Position numbers and translations under genes: made by a program. Under the pieces are notes generated by a model. That model had not been told where the DNA came from. It saw only the letters and a program-made list of their open reading frames with translations, and searched no databases. Below, piece by piece: positions 1-12,671 of a stretch of 36,149 bases of DNA. The stretch comes from Staphylococcus simulans (GTDB lineage: Bacteria; Bacillota; Bacilli; Staphylococcales; Staphylococcaceae): positions 1 through 36,149 of the forward strand of contig NZ_PPRU01000056.1 of assembly GCF_002902285.1 (NCBI RefSeq). The letters run 5' to 3'. Positions within the stretch are counted from its first letter, which is position 1. The number at the start of each line of letters is the position of its first letter.

Positions 1-16
1 AAAACTAATTGTTTTA

Positions 17-35
17 AAACGTCCTTAGGACGTTT
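17..35 (-). other. Palindrome in presumed 16S leader
   Basis: A 19-nt perfect palindrome (AAACGTCCT, A, and its complement) lies downstream of tRNA-Ala on the minus strand. Only four U residues follow it, then AAAA, so it is a poor intrinsic terminator. The stretch from 98 to 36 contains a sequence (TTGAAAACTGAATGACA and beyond) that I remember from just upstream of staphylococcal 16S genes. The hairpin is therefore more likely part of the rRNA leader. The 16S gene itself would lie outside the window. Confidence 0.4.
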
Positions 36-98
36 GTTAATTTGGAATTAACGTTGACATATTGTCATTCAGTTTTCAATGTTCATTTAAAATAATAA

Positions 99-174
99 TG
101 GTGGAGACTAGCGGGATCGAACCGCTGACCTCCTGCGTGCAAAGCAGGCGCTCTCCCAGCTGAGCTAAGCCCCC
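99..174 (-). tRNA. tRNA-Ala (TGC)
   Basis: Complete cloverleaf on the minus strand. The acceptor stem starts GGGGGCT, the D-loop is normal, the anticodon is TGC in loop CTTTGCACG, and the T-arm carries GGTTCGATCC. CCA is encoded at the 3' end. It is the last tRNA of an eight-gene cluster and the one nearest the presumed 16S gene. Confidence 0.97.
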
Positions 175-190
175 ATTATACAATTAAGAG

Positions 191-264
191 TCGGGAAGAC
201 AGGATTCGAACCTGCGACCCCTTGGTCCCAAACCAAGTGCTCTACCAAGCTGAGCTACTTCCCG
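191..264 (-). tRNA. tRNA-Pro (TGG)
   Basis: The acceptor CGGGAAG pairs with CTTCCCG. The anticodon is TGG and the T-loop is GGTTCGAATCC. The gene ends at the discriminator A and CCA is not encoded, so CCA must be added by the nucleotidyltransferase. Confidence 0.97.
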
Positions 265-294
265 TTATTAAATTATTAAATAATAAATATAAAA

Positions 295-371
295 TGGCGC
301 GCCCGATAGGAGTCGAACCCATAACCTCTTGATCCGTAGTCAAACGCTCTATCCAGTTGAGCTACGGGCGC
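295..371 (-). tRNA. tRNA-Arg (ACG)
   Basis: The acceptor GCGCCCG pairs with CGGGCGC, with discriminator G and an encoded CCA. The anticodon is ACG, whose A34 is normally deaminated to inosine by TadA. Length is 77 nt. Confidence 0.97.
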
Positions 372-388
372 ATGTTTTATATTATATA

Positions 389-477
389 TGGTGCCGAGGA
401 CCGGAATCGAACCGGTACGGTAATCACTTACCGCAGGATTTTAAGTCCTGTGCGTCTGCCAGTTCCGCCACCCCGGC
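389..477 (-). tRNA. tRNA-Leu (TAA)
   Basis: This 89-nt gene has the long variable arm typical of class II tRNAs (stem around GGTAAGTGATTACC). The anticodon is TAA, the acceptor is GCCGGGG, and CCA is encoded. Confidence 0.97.
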
Positions 478-492
478 ATCATAAAATAAAAA

Positions 493-567
493 TGGAGCAG
501 AAGACGGGATTCGAACCCGCGACCCCAACCTTGGCAAGGTTGTATTCTACCGCTGAACTACTTCTGC
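493..567 (-). tRNA. tRNA-Gly (GCC)
   Basis: The acceptor GCAGAAG pairs with CTTCTGC, the anticodon is GCC, and CCA is encoded. The D-loop is short (AGCGGTAGA). The canonical GGTTCGAATCC T-loop suggests a decoding tRNA rather than one of the staphylococcal cell-wall tRNA-Gly species, but I did not compare these in detail. Confidence 0.96.
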
Positions 568-594
568 ATGATTCAGTTATAATCGGAAAACTGA

Positions 595-667
595 TGAGCC
601 ATAGAGGATTCGAACCTCTGACCCTCTGATTAAAAGTCAGATGCTCTACCAACTGAGCTAATGGCTC
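595..667 (-). tRNA. tRNA-Lys (TTT)
   Basis: The acceptor GAGCCAT pairs with ATGGCTC. The anticodon is TTT in loop CTTTTAA and the discriminator is A. CCA is not encoded. It lies in the same cluster as its synthetase gene lysS, a layout common in staphylococci. Confidence 0.97.
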
Positions 668-679
668 ATAGCTTTAAAA

Positions 680-755
680 TGGTGCCGGCCAGAGGACTTG
701 AACCCCCAACCTACTAATTACAAGTCAGTTGCTCTACCAGTTGAGCTAGGCCGGC
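680..755 (-). tRNA. tRNA-Thr (TGT)
   Basis: The acceptor GCCGGCC pairs with GGCCGGC, the anticodon is TGT, and the T-loop is GGTTCAAGTCC. CCA is encoded. Length is 76 nt. Confidence 0.97.
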
Positions 756-763
756 TATTTAAA

Positions 764-839
764 TGGTGGAGAATGACGGGTTCGAACCGCCGACCCTCTG
801 CTTGTAAGGCAGATGCTCTCCCAGCTGAGCTAATTCTCC
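764..839 (-). tRNA. tRNA-Val (TAC)
   Basis: The acceptor GGAGAAT pairs with ATTCTCC, the anticodon is TAC, and CCA is encoded. It is the first tRNA after the 5S gene, 11 nt away, so 5S and tRNAs are almost certainly one transcript cut apart by processing. Confidence 0.97.
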
Positions 840-850
840 AAATATATATT

Positions 851-965
851 GCCTGGCAACGTCCTACTCTTGCGGAACGTAAGTCCGACTACCATCGGCG
901 CTAAAGAGCTTAACTTCTGTGTTCGGCATGGGAACAGGTGTGACCTCTTTGCCATTGTCGCCAGA
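851..965 (-). rRNA. rrf: 5S ribosomal RNA
   Basis: This 115-nt gene starts TCTGGCGACAATGGC and ends with the pairing GTTGCCAGGC. It contains the invariant CCCATGCCGAACACAGAAG segment and the loop E strands CCGATGGTAG and GCAAGAGTAGG. There is no 23S gene upstream in the transcription direction: the next gene that way is lysS. This 5S therefore opens a 5S-tRNA cluster instead of closing a 16S-23S-5S operon, an order I recall from S. aureus next to lysS. Confidence 0.96.
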
Positions 966-1113
966 CAATATTTTAAATTATTTAATTATGTGCGTTTCAA
1001 TAACTCACTTAAATTATTTTAACTTCTTTCGTTAACATTTGCAATAGTCAATTTTACACTCAGTTAAAATCTTTTTTACAAAATTGTAACGCGTTCTTTT
1101 TGACGACCCTTTA
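966..1113 (-). other. Leader between rRNA promoter and 5S
   Basis: About 150 nt of AT-rich sequence lie between the promoter and 5S. I see no ORF and no strong terminator. A second, weak promoter-like pair (TTGAAA, 17 nt, TTTAAA) sits just upstream of 5S around 970-1000, but the -10 is poor and I do not call it. Confidence 0.35.
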
Positions 1114-1142
1114 ATTTTACTACATTCGGTCTTTTATGTCAA
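1114..1142 (-). promoter_or_regulatory. Promoter of the 5S-tRNA(-rRNA) transcript
   Basis: A perfect -35 TTGACA is followed by a 17-nt spacer and -10 TAAAAT, reading away from lysS and toward 5S. It is the best sigma-A promoter in the 450-nt gap between lysS and 5S, and it lies beyond the lysS terminator. Start would be near 1107. The strength fits a stable-RNA promoter. Confidence 0.75.
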
Positions 1143-1350
1143 CACTTATGTATCATCTTTTTTAAGAATTTATATTCATGCAAGATTGCTCATAAAACGT
1201 TGCTTTATTTCGTAGAACAATTAACAATTATACAGGGTTTTGAAAATTATGCAAGTGCTTTGCGAAAGTTTTTTAAAAGATATTTACATTTGCCGACCTC
1301 CCTCTCTTTTTATAAGAAATCATGTGCTTTTTGAGGCCCTTTATACATAT

Positions 1351-1386
1351 AAAAGCAGGCGTGTCTTAAAAGGTGACACGCCTGCT
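1351..1386 (-). terminator. lysS terminator
   Basis: A 12-bp GC-rich stem (AGCAGGCGTGTC with its complement) has a 9-nt loop and is followed by TTTTAT. It lies 28 nt after the lysS stop. It separates the fol-lysS operon from the stable-RNA transcript. Confidence 0.9.
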
Positions 1387-1414
1387 TAATTATTCATTTT
1401 GTTAAGTACTCAGC

Positions 1415-3912
<2,498 letters not shown>

Positions 3913-3942
3913 AATTATTACCTCTCAATCTATCTCTTACGT

Positions 3943-4411
3943 TTATTGAACTTTTTTCACAGTTTCGTTAGGAACAGTTATATCTTTAATTTTGGTTTGT
4001 GTTCTTGGCTCTATCTTATTTGGTGCAATCTCTTGCAGCGGAATCAAGACAAAAGCACGTTCTGTCATTCGTGGATGCGGAATCGTCAAATCTTGTTCTT
4101 CAATGATTTGGTCACCATATAACAGGATATCGATATCTAAAGTACGCGGACCCCAACGTTCTTTACGTACACGATGCAGTTGCTGTTCAATCGCCAAGCC
4201 TCTTTCAAGGACGGCTTTTGGTGATAGTTCTGTTTGAATTTCCACACATAAATTTAAAAAATCCGGTTGATCGACATAACCGACAGGCTCAGTTTCATAA
4301 AATGATGAAACTTTCACTACTTTAATACCAGATTGTTCATCTAATAAACGTATTGCTTCTTTTAATTGGTTTTCTCGGTCTCCGACATTGCTGCCGAGTC
4401 CTAAAAATACA

Positions 4412-4419
<8 letters not shown>
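3943..4419 (-). CDS. folK: HPPK, folate pterin pyrophosphokinase
   Basis: Transfers pyrophosphate from ATP to 6-hydroxymethyl-7,8-dihydropterin, making the substrate of dihydropteroate synthase. The 158 residues match the family length. Visible signatures are [14 protein letters not shown] at the N-terminus, the central VEIQT block, and the PROSITE-type motif [15 protein letters not shown] at about residues 87-101, followed by [12 protein letters not shown]. The start overlaps the end of folB by 8 nt, which implies translational coupling. It is the third step of the folate block folP-folB-folK. Confidence 0.96.
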
Positions 4420-5610
<1,191 letters not shown>

Positions 5611-5654
5611 TTAACATATGACCGACCCCAAGCGTTCAAAAGGTGTTTGAAATG

Positions 5655-5701
5655 AAAAAACCGCCGTACCATTTCTCAAAAAGAGAAATGCGAACGGCAG
5701 T
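5655..5701 (-). terminator. cysK terminator
   Basis: Long two-part stem: ACTGCCGT pairs with ACGGCGGT, and an inner CATTTCTC pairs with GAGAAATG around a TTTTT loop. It is followed by TTTTTT, 15-20 nt past the cysK stop. Confidence 0.92.
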
Positions 5702-5716
5702 TCATCAATGTTTGAC

Positions 5717-6652
5717 TTATTTACCTTCAAAAGAATATAAAGGTGTAGATAAGTAACGTTCACCATTACTTGGAAGTACAGTTACAACTGTTTTACCTTT
5801 ACCTAATTCTTTTGCTTTTTCGATTGCCGCATAAATTGCAGCACCTGAAGAAATACCTGCTAAGATACCTTCTTCTTTAGCAACTCTGCGTGAAGTTTCC
5901 ATTGCAGTTTCGTTGCCGATTTTAACAACTTCATCATAAATGTTTGTGTTTAATGTGTCAGGAACGAAACCTGCGCCTAAACCTTGTAATTTATGAGGGC
6001 CTGGTTCGCCGCCGCTTAAGACAGGAGAACCTTCTGGTTCGATTGCTACGATTTGAATGCTAGGGTATTTTTCTTTTAAGACTTTACCTACACCACTTAA
6101 TGTACCGCCAGTACCGACACCTGCTAAGAATGCATCGATTGTACGGCCTTCGAATTGTTCTACAAGTTCAGGACCTGTTGTCAATTCATGGATAAGCGGG
6201 TTCGCTGGGTTTTCGAATTGTTGTGGTTCATAGTAACCATATTCTTCTTTTAATTCTTTTGCTTTTTTAATAGCACCTTTCATTGCTTCAGATCCAGGTG
6301 TTAATACAACTTCTGCACCGTATGCTTTTAATAAGTTACGACGCTCTTGACTCATTGTTTCAGGCATTGTGAATACAGCTTTGTACCCTTTTGCTGCTGC
6401 AACAAATGCTAAACCGATACCTGTGTTACCACTTGTAGGTTCGACAATTGTATCACCTGGTTTGATTTTTCCTTCTTGTTCAGCACGCTCGATCATCGCT
6501 AAAGCGATACGGTCTTTTACTGAACCACCTGGGTTTTGATACTCTAATTTAACATAAACATCTGCAGCATCTTCTGGTACGATATTGTTCAATTTAACTA
6601 CAGGTGTATCTCCAATCAGTTGTACAATGTTATCTACGGGTTTATTTGCCAT
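5717..6652 (-). CDS. cysK: Cysteine synthase A (O-acetylserine sulfhydrylase)
   Basis: PLP enzyme that makes cysteine from O-acetylserine and sulfide. The 311 residues match CysK. The PLP lysine is K46 in [12 protein letters not shown], the substrate loop is TSGNTG at about 73-78, and the phosphate-binding [10 protein letters not shown] sits near residue 177. The start is supported by AAAGGAGCG upstream. It forms its own transcription unit, with a terminator after it and a long upstream region (6653-6896). In staphylococci this gene is controlled by the cysteine regulator CymR; I could not identify a CymR site with confidence. CysK and CysM are close relatives, but gene position between hslO and folP fits CysK. 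Confidence 0.95.
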   Translation of the reverse strand: MANKPVDNIVQLIGDTPVVKLNNIVPEDAADVYVKLEYQNPGGSVKDRIALAMIERAEQEGKIKPGDTIVEPTSGNTGIGLAFVAAAKGYKAVFTMPETMSQERRNLLKAYGAEVVLTPGSEAMKGAIKKAKELKEEYGYYEPQQFENPANPLIHELTTGPELVEQFEGRTIDAFLAGVGTGGTLSGVGKVLKEKYPSIQIVAIEPEGSPVLSGGEPGPHKLQGLGAGFVPDTLNTNIYDEVVKIGNETAMETSRRVAKEEGILAGISSGAAIYAAIEKAKELGKGKTVVTVLPSNGERYLSTPLYSFEGK

Positions 6653-6792
6653 AAAAAAACGCTCCTTTATTCTTAAAAGATATTTAATTAAGTCACCAGA
6701 ACCTCATTAATAATACCCCGAAACAATTCAATTCTGATGCTTAGTCATGCCATTATTTCTATTAAACCTTATCTATTTCATCGGATATTATT

Positions 6793-6822
6793 ATTTTATC
6801 AGATTTATACATTGTTCCACAA
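6793..6822 (-). promoter_or_regulatory. Possible cysK promoter
   Basis: TTGTGG, an 18-nt spacer, and TAAAAT with an extended TGA in front. If used, the cysK 5' UTR would be about 135 nt, and an AT-rich stretch with a GGGGTATTA element near 6715 would lie within it. It is the best candidate between the hslO terminator and cysK, but the -35 is weak. Confidence 0.4.
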
Positions 6823-6896
6823 GTTCATTGTCTCTATTCTTTATTATTTCCTCTTTTCCCATAAAAGAAACGTCTTACACTGTGATTCGTTACAGT

Positions 6897-6928
6897 AAAA
6901 AAGCGAGACGTCTGATCGTCTCGCTTTT
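6897..6928 (-). terminator. hslO terminator
   Basis: The stem AAGCGAGACG pairs with CGTCTCGCTT around a 6-nt loop and is followed by a run of Ts. It begins about 10 nt after the hslO stop. Confidence 0.92.
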
Positions 6929-6936
6929 CAATGTGT

Positions 6937-7824
6937 TTATTTAGCATGCAATTCTTCGATTAAACCTTTAAGTTCCGCTTCACTATAGTGATATTTCGTA
7001 CGGCAGAAATGACATTCTGCTTCTGCACCATGGTCTTCATCAATCATGCTTTGAATTTCAGCTTCACCTAAGCCTTTAATCGCATTTAAGAATTTTTCAT
7101 GACTGCAGTTACATTCGAATTTCACGGGTACTGTTTCTAAGAATTTCACATGTTCTTTACCTAAAATCTCAGTCAACAGTTCTTCTGGTGATAATCCTTG
7201 ATCAATCAATTGAGATACTGGTGTCATATGTGTGATGGCTTGTTCAACTTTTTCAATTGTCTCTTCTTTCGCATTCGGCATGACTTGAATAATAAAGCCG
7301 CCTGCTGCTTTGATAGAGTTATCTGGATTTACAAGCACACCTAAACCAACAGATGATGGGACTTGTTCACTTGTCGCATAGTAGTATGTGAAATCTTCAC
7401 CTAGTTCACCTGACACAATCGGGCTTGAACCAGAGAAGTAATCTTTCATCCCTACATCTTTAACAACTGTTAATGTACCGTTTGTACCCACTGCACGTTT
7501 CACATCTAATTTACCTTGGTCATTTAATGGGAAATGTGTTTGTGGATTCGTAACGTATGCGCGTACGTCGCCTTTCGCATTCGCATCTGCTACAATACGT
7601 CCGATTGGACCTTGGCCATCTACAGTGACAGTTAATTTTTGGTCACCTTTCAACATGGCACCCATCATAACAGTTGCTGTCATTGTACGACCTAATGCTG
7701 CTGATGCTGTCGGCCATGTGTAATGTCTTGTTTGTCCTTCTTGCACTGCATGAGTCGTTACCGCTGCATACGCACGGATATCTCCATCAAATGCCAGTGC
7801 TTTTACTATATAGTCTTGAGTCAT
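6937..7824 (-). CDS. hslO: Redox-regulated chaperone Hsp33
   Basis: Holdase chaperone switched on by oxidation: a zinc-binding four-cysteine centre forms disulfides and the protein then dimerises and binds unfolding proteins. The 295-residue length is normal. The N-terminal core runs to about residue 225. The redox switch is visible as C238-x-C240 ([10 protein letters not shown]) and C271-x-x-C274 (ECHFCRTKY), so the zinc centre is intact. It lies between ftsH and cysK, each gene having its own terminator. Upstream (7825-7893) I see only weak promoter-like sequence and a modest ribosome site (GAGGCG). Confidence 0.97.
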   Translation of the reverse strand: MTQDYIVKALAFDGDIRAYAAVTTHAVQEGQTRHYTWPTASAALGRTMTATVMMGAMLKGDQKLTVTVDGQGPIGRIVADANAKGDVRAYVTNPQTHFPLNDQGKLDVKRAVGTNGTLTVVKDVGMKDYFSGSSPIVSGELGEDFTYYYATSEQVPSSVGLGVLVNPDNSIKAAGGFIIQVMPNAKEETIEKVEQAITHMTPVSQLIDQGLSPEELLTEILGKEHVKFLETVPVKFECNCSHEKFLNAIKGLGEAEIQSMIDEDHGAEAECHFCRTKYHYSEAELKGLIEELHAK

Positions 7825-7893
7825 ATCTTTTTACGCCTCTTTCTTTCACTTAATTTTCAACATTTATGATTTCATCGTTCAATTATTTTCGTT

Positions 7894-7940
7894 AAAAAAT
7901 CTCTTTCTGCGTATTCCTAATGATAGCAGAAAGAGATTTT
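7894..7940 (-). terminator. ftsH terminator
   Basis: A 14-15 bp stem (AAATCTCTTTCTGC with its complement) has a 15-nt loop and is followed by TTTTTT. It ends the tilS-hpt-ftsH transcripts. Confidence 0.9.
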
Positions 7941-7976
7941 AATCTACATTATTTAGTTTCAGACAATAGAATCGTC

Positions 7977-10079
7977 TTATTTATCGTTTCGATGGTCAGA
8001 GTCATCTTTGTCTTTAGCTTCATGTGGTGTGTCATCTTCAGCTGCTTCATCAGAATGTTTCGTTTCTTGATGTGCTTCTGATTCTTTTTGACGTTTTTCT
8101 TGCTCGTCTACTTCAGCCTCTTCTTCTTGATATTCCTTGTCCTCTTCACGGACTTCTTCAAGGATTTCATCATAAGATTTACCGAATTTACCTTCTTGGA
8201 ACTCTTCATCACCTTGTTTAACAACTTTCGCTTCATCATAGTTCACTTCAGGTAATTTACCTTCGTAGAATAATGAATGGATTTGTTCACGTACTAATGT
8301 TTCTTCTGTCAACAATGTCTTAGCGATAAGTTTAAGTTGATCTTCATGTTCAAGTAGGATTTGTTTACAACGTTCATATTGTTCTTTGATGATGCGTTGT
8401 ACTTCTTTATCGATTTCATAAGCGATTTGACCAGAGTATTCTGGTTCGCCTTGCATATCTTTACCTAAGAACACTTGACCGCCGCTCTTCGTAAACTGCA
8501 TTGGTCCGAGTTTCTTACTCATACCGTATTCAGTTACCATTGAGCGCGCAATTTGTGTTGCACGTTCGAAGTCGTTTGATGCACCTGTAGACACTTCATT
8601 GAAGTTGATATCTTCAGATACACGACCACCGAGCAAGCCGCAAATCTTATCAAGCAATTCTGGCTCTGTCATTAAGAAACGATCTTGTTTTGGTAACATC
8701 ATCGCATAACCGCCAGCTTGTCCACGCGGTACGATTGTAACTTTGTGTACCACTTCAGCTTCATCAAGTACCATACCGATAATTGTATGTCCTGCTTCAT
8801 GGTGCGCGACGATATTACGTTCTTTCTCAGAAATAACACGAGATTTCTTAGCTGGACCTGCGATAACACGGTCTGTTGCTTCTTCAATATCTCGCATGTC
8901 GATTTTCTTCTTACCGTCACGAACTGCAACTAACGAAGCCTCGTTCAGCAAGTTTTCTAAATCGGCACCAGAGAAACCTGGTGTTCTTTGCGCAACTGCT
9001 TTTAAGTCTACTGTTTCATCTAATGGTTTGTTTCTGGCATGTACATATAGAATCGCTTCACGGCCTTTAACATCTGGACGACCGACTTGGATTTGTCTGT
9101 CGAAACGACCTGGACGTAATAACGCTGGGTCAAGGATATCAGGACGGTTTGTTGCCGCAATCATGATAATACCTTCGTTTTCGCCGAAGCCATCCATTTC
9201 AACTAATAATTGGTTCAATGTTTGTTCACGTTCATCGTGACCGCCGCCGACACCGGCACCACGTTGACGACCTACTGCGTCAATCTCATCAATGAAGATG
9301 ATACAAGGTGCGTTTTTCTTCGCGTTATCGAATAAATCACGAACACGGCTGGCACCGACACCGACGAACATTTCAACGAAGTCAGAACCACTGATTGTGA
9401 AGAATGGTACGCCTGCTTCACCAGCTACGGCACGGGCAAGCAATGTTTTACCTGTACCTGGAGGACCGACTAAGAGTACCCCTTTAGGGATTCTTGAACC
9501 CATATCTTTGAATTTCTTATTGTCTTTTAAGAAGTCGACAATTTCGATTAATTCTTGTTTTTCCTCGTCTGCACCGGCTACGTCAGAGAAACGTACACGA
9601 CGTTTTTGGTTGTCGTACATTTTAGCTTTGGATTTACCAAAGTTCATCATACGACCGCCGCCTCCGCCGCCTTGCGCTTGACTAAGGAAGAATATGAATA
9701 ATAAAGCAATAACCAATACTGGAATCAATGTTGAAAGAATACTAACAAATACGCTTTGTTTTTCTTCTTCTTTAACTGTAAATTTTAAATCTTTTTGTTT
9801 TTGTGCTTCACCTGTGACTTTTTGTAAGTCTTTTTCGTTATTATATAGCATCGTTGAAGAATAATCTTCACCGTTCTTGGTCTTTCCAGTGATCATATAA
9901 ACGTTCTGCTCAGGCTGAACTTCGATTGATTTCAAATCGCCTTTTTCAAGTTTTTCGAAGAACTGTGTATATGATAGTTGTTTCGGCATATTGCCGTTAC
10001 CATTCAGCCAGGAAAATAAACCGAATATAAAAACGCCAATGATTGCGATTACAAGCACATTGCGAAAAGCTTTCTGCAT
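7977..10079 (-). CDS. ftsH: ATP-dependent zinc metalloprotease FtsH
   Basis: Membrane-anchored hexameric AAA+ protease that degrades misfolded membrane proteins and regulators. The 700 residues show TM1 at about 7-26, an extracytoplasmic domain at about 30-105, and TM2 at about 110-133. A Gly-rich linker is followed by the AAA domain with Walker A GPPGTGKT at 205-212 and Walker B IFIDEID at 261-267. The zinc site HEAGH lies at 427-431. The last 60 residues are a very acidic, low-complexity tail rich in E, D and K, which is typical and variable between species. The ATG has TAGGAGGAA upstream. It follows hpt by 120 nt with its own promoter but no intervening terminator, so read-through from hpt is likely. 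Confidence 0.97.
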   Translation of the reverse strand: MQKAFRNVLVIAIIGVFIFGLFSWLNGNGNMPKQLSYTQFFEKLEKGDLKSIEVQPEQNVYMITGKTKNGEDYSSTMLYNNEKDLQKVTGEAQKQKDLKFTVKEEEKQSVFVSILSTLIPVLVIALLFIFFLSQAQGGGGGGRMMNFGKSKAKMYDNQKRRVRFSDVAGADEEKQELIEIVDFLKDNKKFKDMGSRIPKGVLLVGPPGTGKTLLARAVAGEAGVPFFTISGSDFVEMFVGVGASRVRDLFDNAKKNAPCIIFIDEIDAVGRQRGAGVGGGHDEREQTLNQLLVEMDGFGENEGIIMIAATNRPDILDPALLRPGRFDRQIQVGRPDVKGREAILYVHARNKPLDETVDLKAVAQRTPGFSGADLENLLNEASLVAVRDGKKKIDMRDIEEATDRVIAGPAKKSRVISEKERNIVAHHEAGHTIIGMVLDEAEVVHKVTIVPRGQAGGYAMMLPKQDRFLMTEPELLDKICGLLGGRVSEDINFNEVSTGASNDFERATQIARSMVTEYGMSKKLGPMQFTKSGGQVFLGKDMQGEPEYSGQIAYEIDKEVQRIIKEQYERCKQILLEHEDQLKLIAKTLLTEETLVREQIHSLFYEGKLPEVNYDEAKVVKQGDEEFQEGKFGKSYDEILEEVREEDKEYQEEEAEVDEQEKRQKESEAHQETKHSDEAAEDDTPHEAKDKDDSDHRNDK

Positions 10080-10128
10080 GCGTTTTTTCCTCCTACTCCA
10101 ATAATAAAACTAACAAAAATTGTAACAC

Positions 10129-10157
10129 AATATAACTTTTAATGGCTAGTATTTCAA
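10129..10157 (-). promoter_or_regulatory. ftsH promoter
   Basis: TTGAAA, a 17-nt spacer and TATATT lie in the hpt-ftsH gap, giving a 5' UTR of about 45 nt. A second possible -10 (TGTTACAAT, extended) overlaps downstream, but its -35 is poor. Confidence 0.65.
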
Positions 10158-10199
10158 CTTTGTAGAAAAAGTAAGCCTACTATAGTATTCATTTGTCGA

Positions 10200-10739
10200 T
10201 TATTTTTGATAAATCTCTGGTTTCAATGTTCCGATGTATGGCAAGTTACGGTAAAATTCCGCATAATCCAAGCCGTATCCGACTACGAATTCATCTGGGA
10301 TTTTTCTGCCTACATATTTTGCTTCGATATCTGCTTTACGACGGTTTGGTTTATCTAGCAATGTGACGATTTCTAAAGAATTCACACGACGAGATTTCAA
10401 TAGTTCAGTAATTGATTTCAAAGTTGTACCCGTTTCTAGAATATCTTCTACGATTAATACATCTTTATTCTCAATGGAGCTGCCTAAATCTTTTAAGATT
10501 TTAACTTCTCCTGTAGATTCTGTACCGCCGTGATAGCTTGATACATCCATAAAATCAATTGCTAAATGTGTATCGATGCGTTTGATTAAATCTGACATGA
10601 ACATTGCTGAACCTTTTAAAATGCCTACACAAACAAGGTCTTTATCGGCATAATCTTCTGTGATTTTTGCTCCCAGTTCACGGCAGAGTTGCTGGATTTC
10701 ATCTTCCGTCATCAATATTTCTTTTAAATCTTCCTTCAT
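10200..10739 (-). CDS. hpt: Hypoxanthine(-guanine) phosphoribosyltransferase
   Basis: Salvages hypoxanthine and guanine to IMP and GMP using PRPP. At 179 residues it has the family size, with the PRPP-binding motif VLIVEDILETGTTL at about 94-107 and the early VGILKGSAMF loop at about 38-47. The ribosome site AGGAGTG overlaps the 3' end of tilS, and the gap is only 5 nt, so tilS and hpt are coupled. The tilS-hpt-ftsH order is conserved in Bacillales, where in B. subtilis TilS and HprT are reported to act together on ftsH transcription. Confidence 0.96.
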   Translation of the reverse strand: MKEDLKEILMTEDEIQQLCRELGAKITEDYADKDLVCVGILKGSAMFMSDLIKRIDTHLAIDFMDVSSYHGGTESTGEVKILKDLGSSIENKDVLIVEDILETGTTLKSITELLKSRRVNSLEIVTLLDKPNRRKADIEAKYVGRKIPDEFVVGYGLDYAEFYRNLPYIGTLKPEIYQK

Positions 10740-10744
10740 TTCGG

Positions 10745-12025
10745 CTACACTCCTAAATTTATTATCTCTAATTTCCCTTCATAATCTGCCGCAGTGTACA
10801 ACGTACCTACTGCAATAATCTCCCCTTGTTTATTAAGCAATATGGGCAATCGCTCACGTTCAAATTTAGGAACTTTGCGATTGATCATTAAGCGGTTGAC
10901 TTTCTGATGGCCTTCTTTGTTTGGTAGTACGAAGCGATCTCCCGATTGTCTCGAACGTATTACCATTGGGAAGTCCGAACCCTCAATATCATCATGAACT
11001 ATAATGCGGTATGTACCATAATCATAATAACCTGGTTGTGTAATCCGCTGTGGTGTCGTCTCGTTTTTTGTACAACCCATTATTATAAATTTATCATACA
11101 CAATTTGAATATTCCATTTATCTGTCGCATAAATTATCGCTTGAGATTGAGAATTTTCAATTTGCGCAAACCATTCTTTATACGCTTGTTCAGAAATGGG
11201 AGCGCCTGATACATAAGCCTCAAGCAATTGATCCAGCACGATTGTTTTTAACGAATGCGACAATCTATTGAATGCAGTACGGTCTACCCGAATCATTTCT
11301 GACTCGTGCGCAACATGTTGGTTGATAAAATCATCTGCTGCTTGATGCAGTAAATCGAATTGCTCATCATGCCAAGCTTTCAACTTTAACAACTGCGCAG
11401 TATCTAAGTGGTCATTCGCATCTATGGCTGGAAAAATGCGATTACGAATATCGTTACGTACATAATGATTATCTTGGTTAGACACATCTTCAAAATACGG
11501 CACCTGATACTCAGCTTGATACGCTTTAACAGCTTGTTTATCGGTATGCAGTAAAGGTCTGACTAAGCGATAACCGCTTCTCTCCTCTACTCCCTGCATC
11601 CCAAGTCTGCTTCTTGTAGACCGTCCTGTCATAAGACGATAGAAAATCGTCTCTAACTGGTCATCTAAGTGATGTGCTGTCAACAAAACACTAGCACCTA
11701 ATGCTTTCATTTCAGACTCAAACCAAGCATAGCGCTTTTGACGTGCATCTTGTTGAATGCTCTTACCTTTATTAGTCAATGCGGATAAATCCAATTCGTG
11801 GGTGCGAAGCGGGATATGATGTTGCTGGCAATAACGTTCTAAGAAAGCCGCTTCTTCTAAAGAAGCCGATCTGATTCCGTGATTGACATGCAACACGGTC
11901 AGTTGGCGATATGTATGATGATAGTGTGTGGTCAACATATGTAATAATACCATGCTGTCGACACCTGTGGAAACCGCTAATGCAAGATGGTCATTTTCAG
12001 ACCAGCCTTCTGTATAAATATTCAT
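10745..12025 (-). CDS. tilS: tRNA(Ile)-lysidine synthetase
   Basis: ATP-dependent enzyme that changes C34 of the CAU-anticodon tRNA-Ile to lysidine, so that AUA is read as Ile. It is essential in most bacteria. The 426-residue protein has the PP-loop ATPase motif AVSTGVDSMVLL (residues 17-28; the usual SGGxDS appears here as STGVDS, as in the S. aureus protein). It continues with LTAHHLDDQLET near 113 and the staphylococcal block YVRNDIRNRIFPAID near 200. The C-terminal domain includes RQSGDRF and KVNRLMI. GAGGTGAGG precedes the ATG. It lies 100 nt after the S1-domain gene, beyond a weak terminator-like hairpin. Confidence 0.95.
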   Translation of the reverse strand: MNIYTEGWSENDHLALAVSTGVDSMVLLHMLTTHYHHTYRQLTVLHVNHGIRSASLEEAAFLERYCQQHHIPLRTHELDLSALTNKGKSIQQDARQKRYAWFESEMKALGASVLLTAHHLDDQLETIFYRLMTGRSTRSRLGMQGVEERSGYRLVRPLLHTDKQAVKAYQAEYQVPYFEDVSNQDNHYVRNDIRNRIFPAIDANDHLDTAQLLKLKAWHDEQFDLLHQAADDFINQHVAHESEMIRVDRTAFNRLSHSLKTIVLDQLLEAYVSGAPISEQAYKEWFAQIENSQSQAIIYATDKWNIQIVYDKFIIMGCTKNETTPQRITQPGYYDYGTYRIIVHDDIEGSDFPMVIRSRQSGDRFVLPNKEGHQKVNRLMINRKVPKFERERLPILLNKQGEIIAVGTLYTAADYEGKLEIINLGV

Positions 12026-12074
12026 ATCCTCACCTCGTCCTCATTTGAAATATACGCATGGATAAAATTTCAGA

Positions 12075-12109
12075 CAAAAATAAAAGAGACTGTTCCCTTC
12101 GAAACAGTC
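12075..12109 (-). terminator. Weak terminator/attenuator between S1 gene and tilS
   Basis: A 7-bp stem GACTGTT/AACAGTC has an 8-nt loop and is followed by TCTTTTATTTTT. It has a real U-rich tract but a short stem. Because I find no clear promoter between it and tilS, partial read-through into tilS-hpt seems likely. Confidence 0.6.
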
Positions 12110-12126
12110 ATCTGCTTTATGTTGAA

Positions 12127-12537
12127 TTATCGTCTTGAACCTCTTCCGCCGCGTCTTGATTCAGCTTGGCGTTTGATAGACGTCATTTTTTCTTCGCTAT
12201 CTTTTAAGAAGTTGCTTAATTTCTTTTCAAAGTCTTCTGGTTTGTTATGTGATGGTTTGCCATGACCACCATGGCCGCCTCTATGATGTTGTCTTTTCGG
12301 ACGATCTTTCGCTTTTTTAATTGAAAGACTGATTTTACCGTCGTCAGCAACAGATAGTACCTTAACTTCTACTTCATCTCCAACAGACAAGTGATCTTCC
12401 ACATTTTCAACATAATTGTCTGCAACTTCACTGATGTGAACTAAGCCACTTTTCCCTCCAGGCAATTCTACAAACGCACCAAATTTTTTGATACCAGTGA
12501 CTTTCCCTTTAAGCTTGCTTCCTACTTCGATTGACAT
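12127..12537 (-). CDS. yabR: S1-domain RNA-binding protein (YabR/general stress protein 13 type)
   Basis: A 136-residue protein with one S1 RNA-binding OB fold at about residues 5-75 ([57 protein letters not shown]). A basic, His/Gly/Lys-rich linker and the C-terminal [17 protein letters not shown] block follow, and the protein ends RRGGRGSRR. It closely follows the S. aureus protein I remember. The role is not firmly known: S1 proteins of this type bind RNA and associate with ribosomes or mRNA decay. It has its own promoter (12582-12610) and is not part of the divIC operon. Confidence 0.85.
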   Translation of the reverse strand: MSIEVGSKLKGKVTGIKKFGAFVELPGGKSGLVHISEVADNYVENVEDHLSVGDEVEVKVLSVADDGKISLSIKKAKDRPKRQHHRGGHGGHGKPSHNKPEDFEKKLSNFLKDSEEKMTSIKRQAESRRGGRGSRR

Positions 12538-12581
12538 ATCCTAAATAAATCCTCCGATTTCTTTCAATTTTACTTAACTCT

Positions 12582-12610
12582 ATTATATGCTTGTTGTGCT
12601 AATTTAACAA
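12582..12610 (-). promoter_or_regulatory. Promoter of the S1-domain gene
   Basis: TTGTTA, a 17-nt spacer and a perfect TATAAT lie in the gap after divIC, giving a 5' UTR of about 38 nt. It contains GGAGG, somewhat far (about 13 nt) from the ATG. Confidence 0.7.
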
Positions 12611-12671
12611 TGGCATATCAGTTAAAACAGTTAGATATTATACTTTTCTTACATTAAAAACACATTAGACG

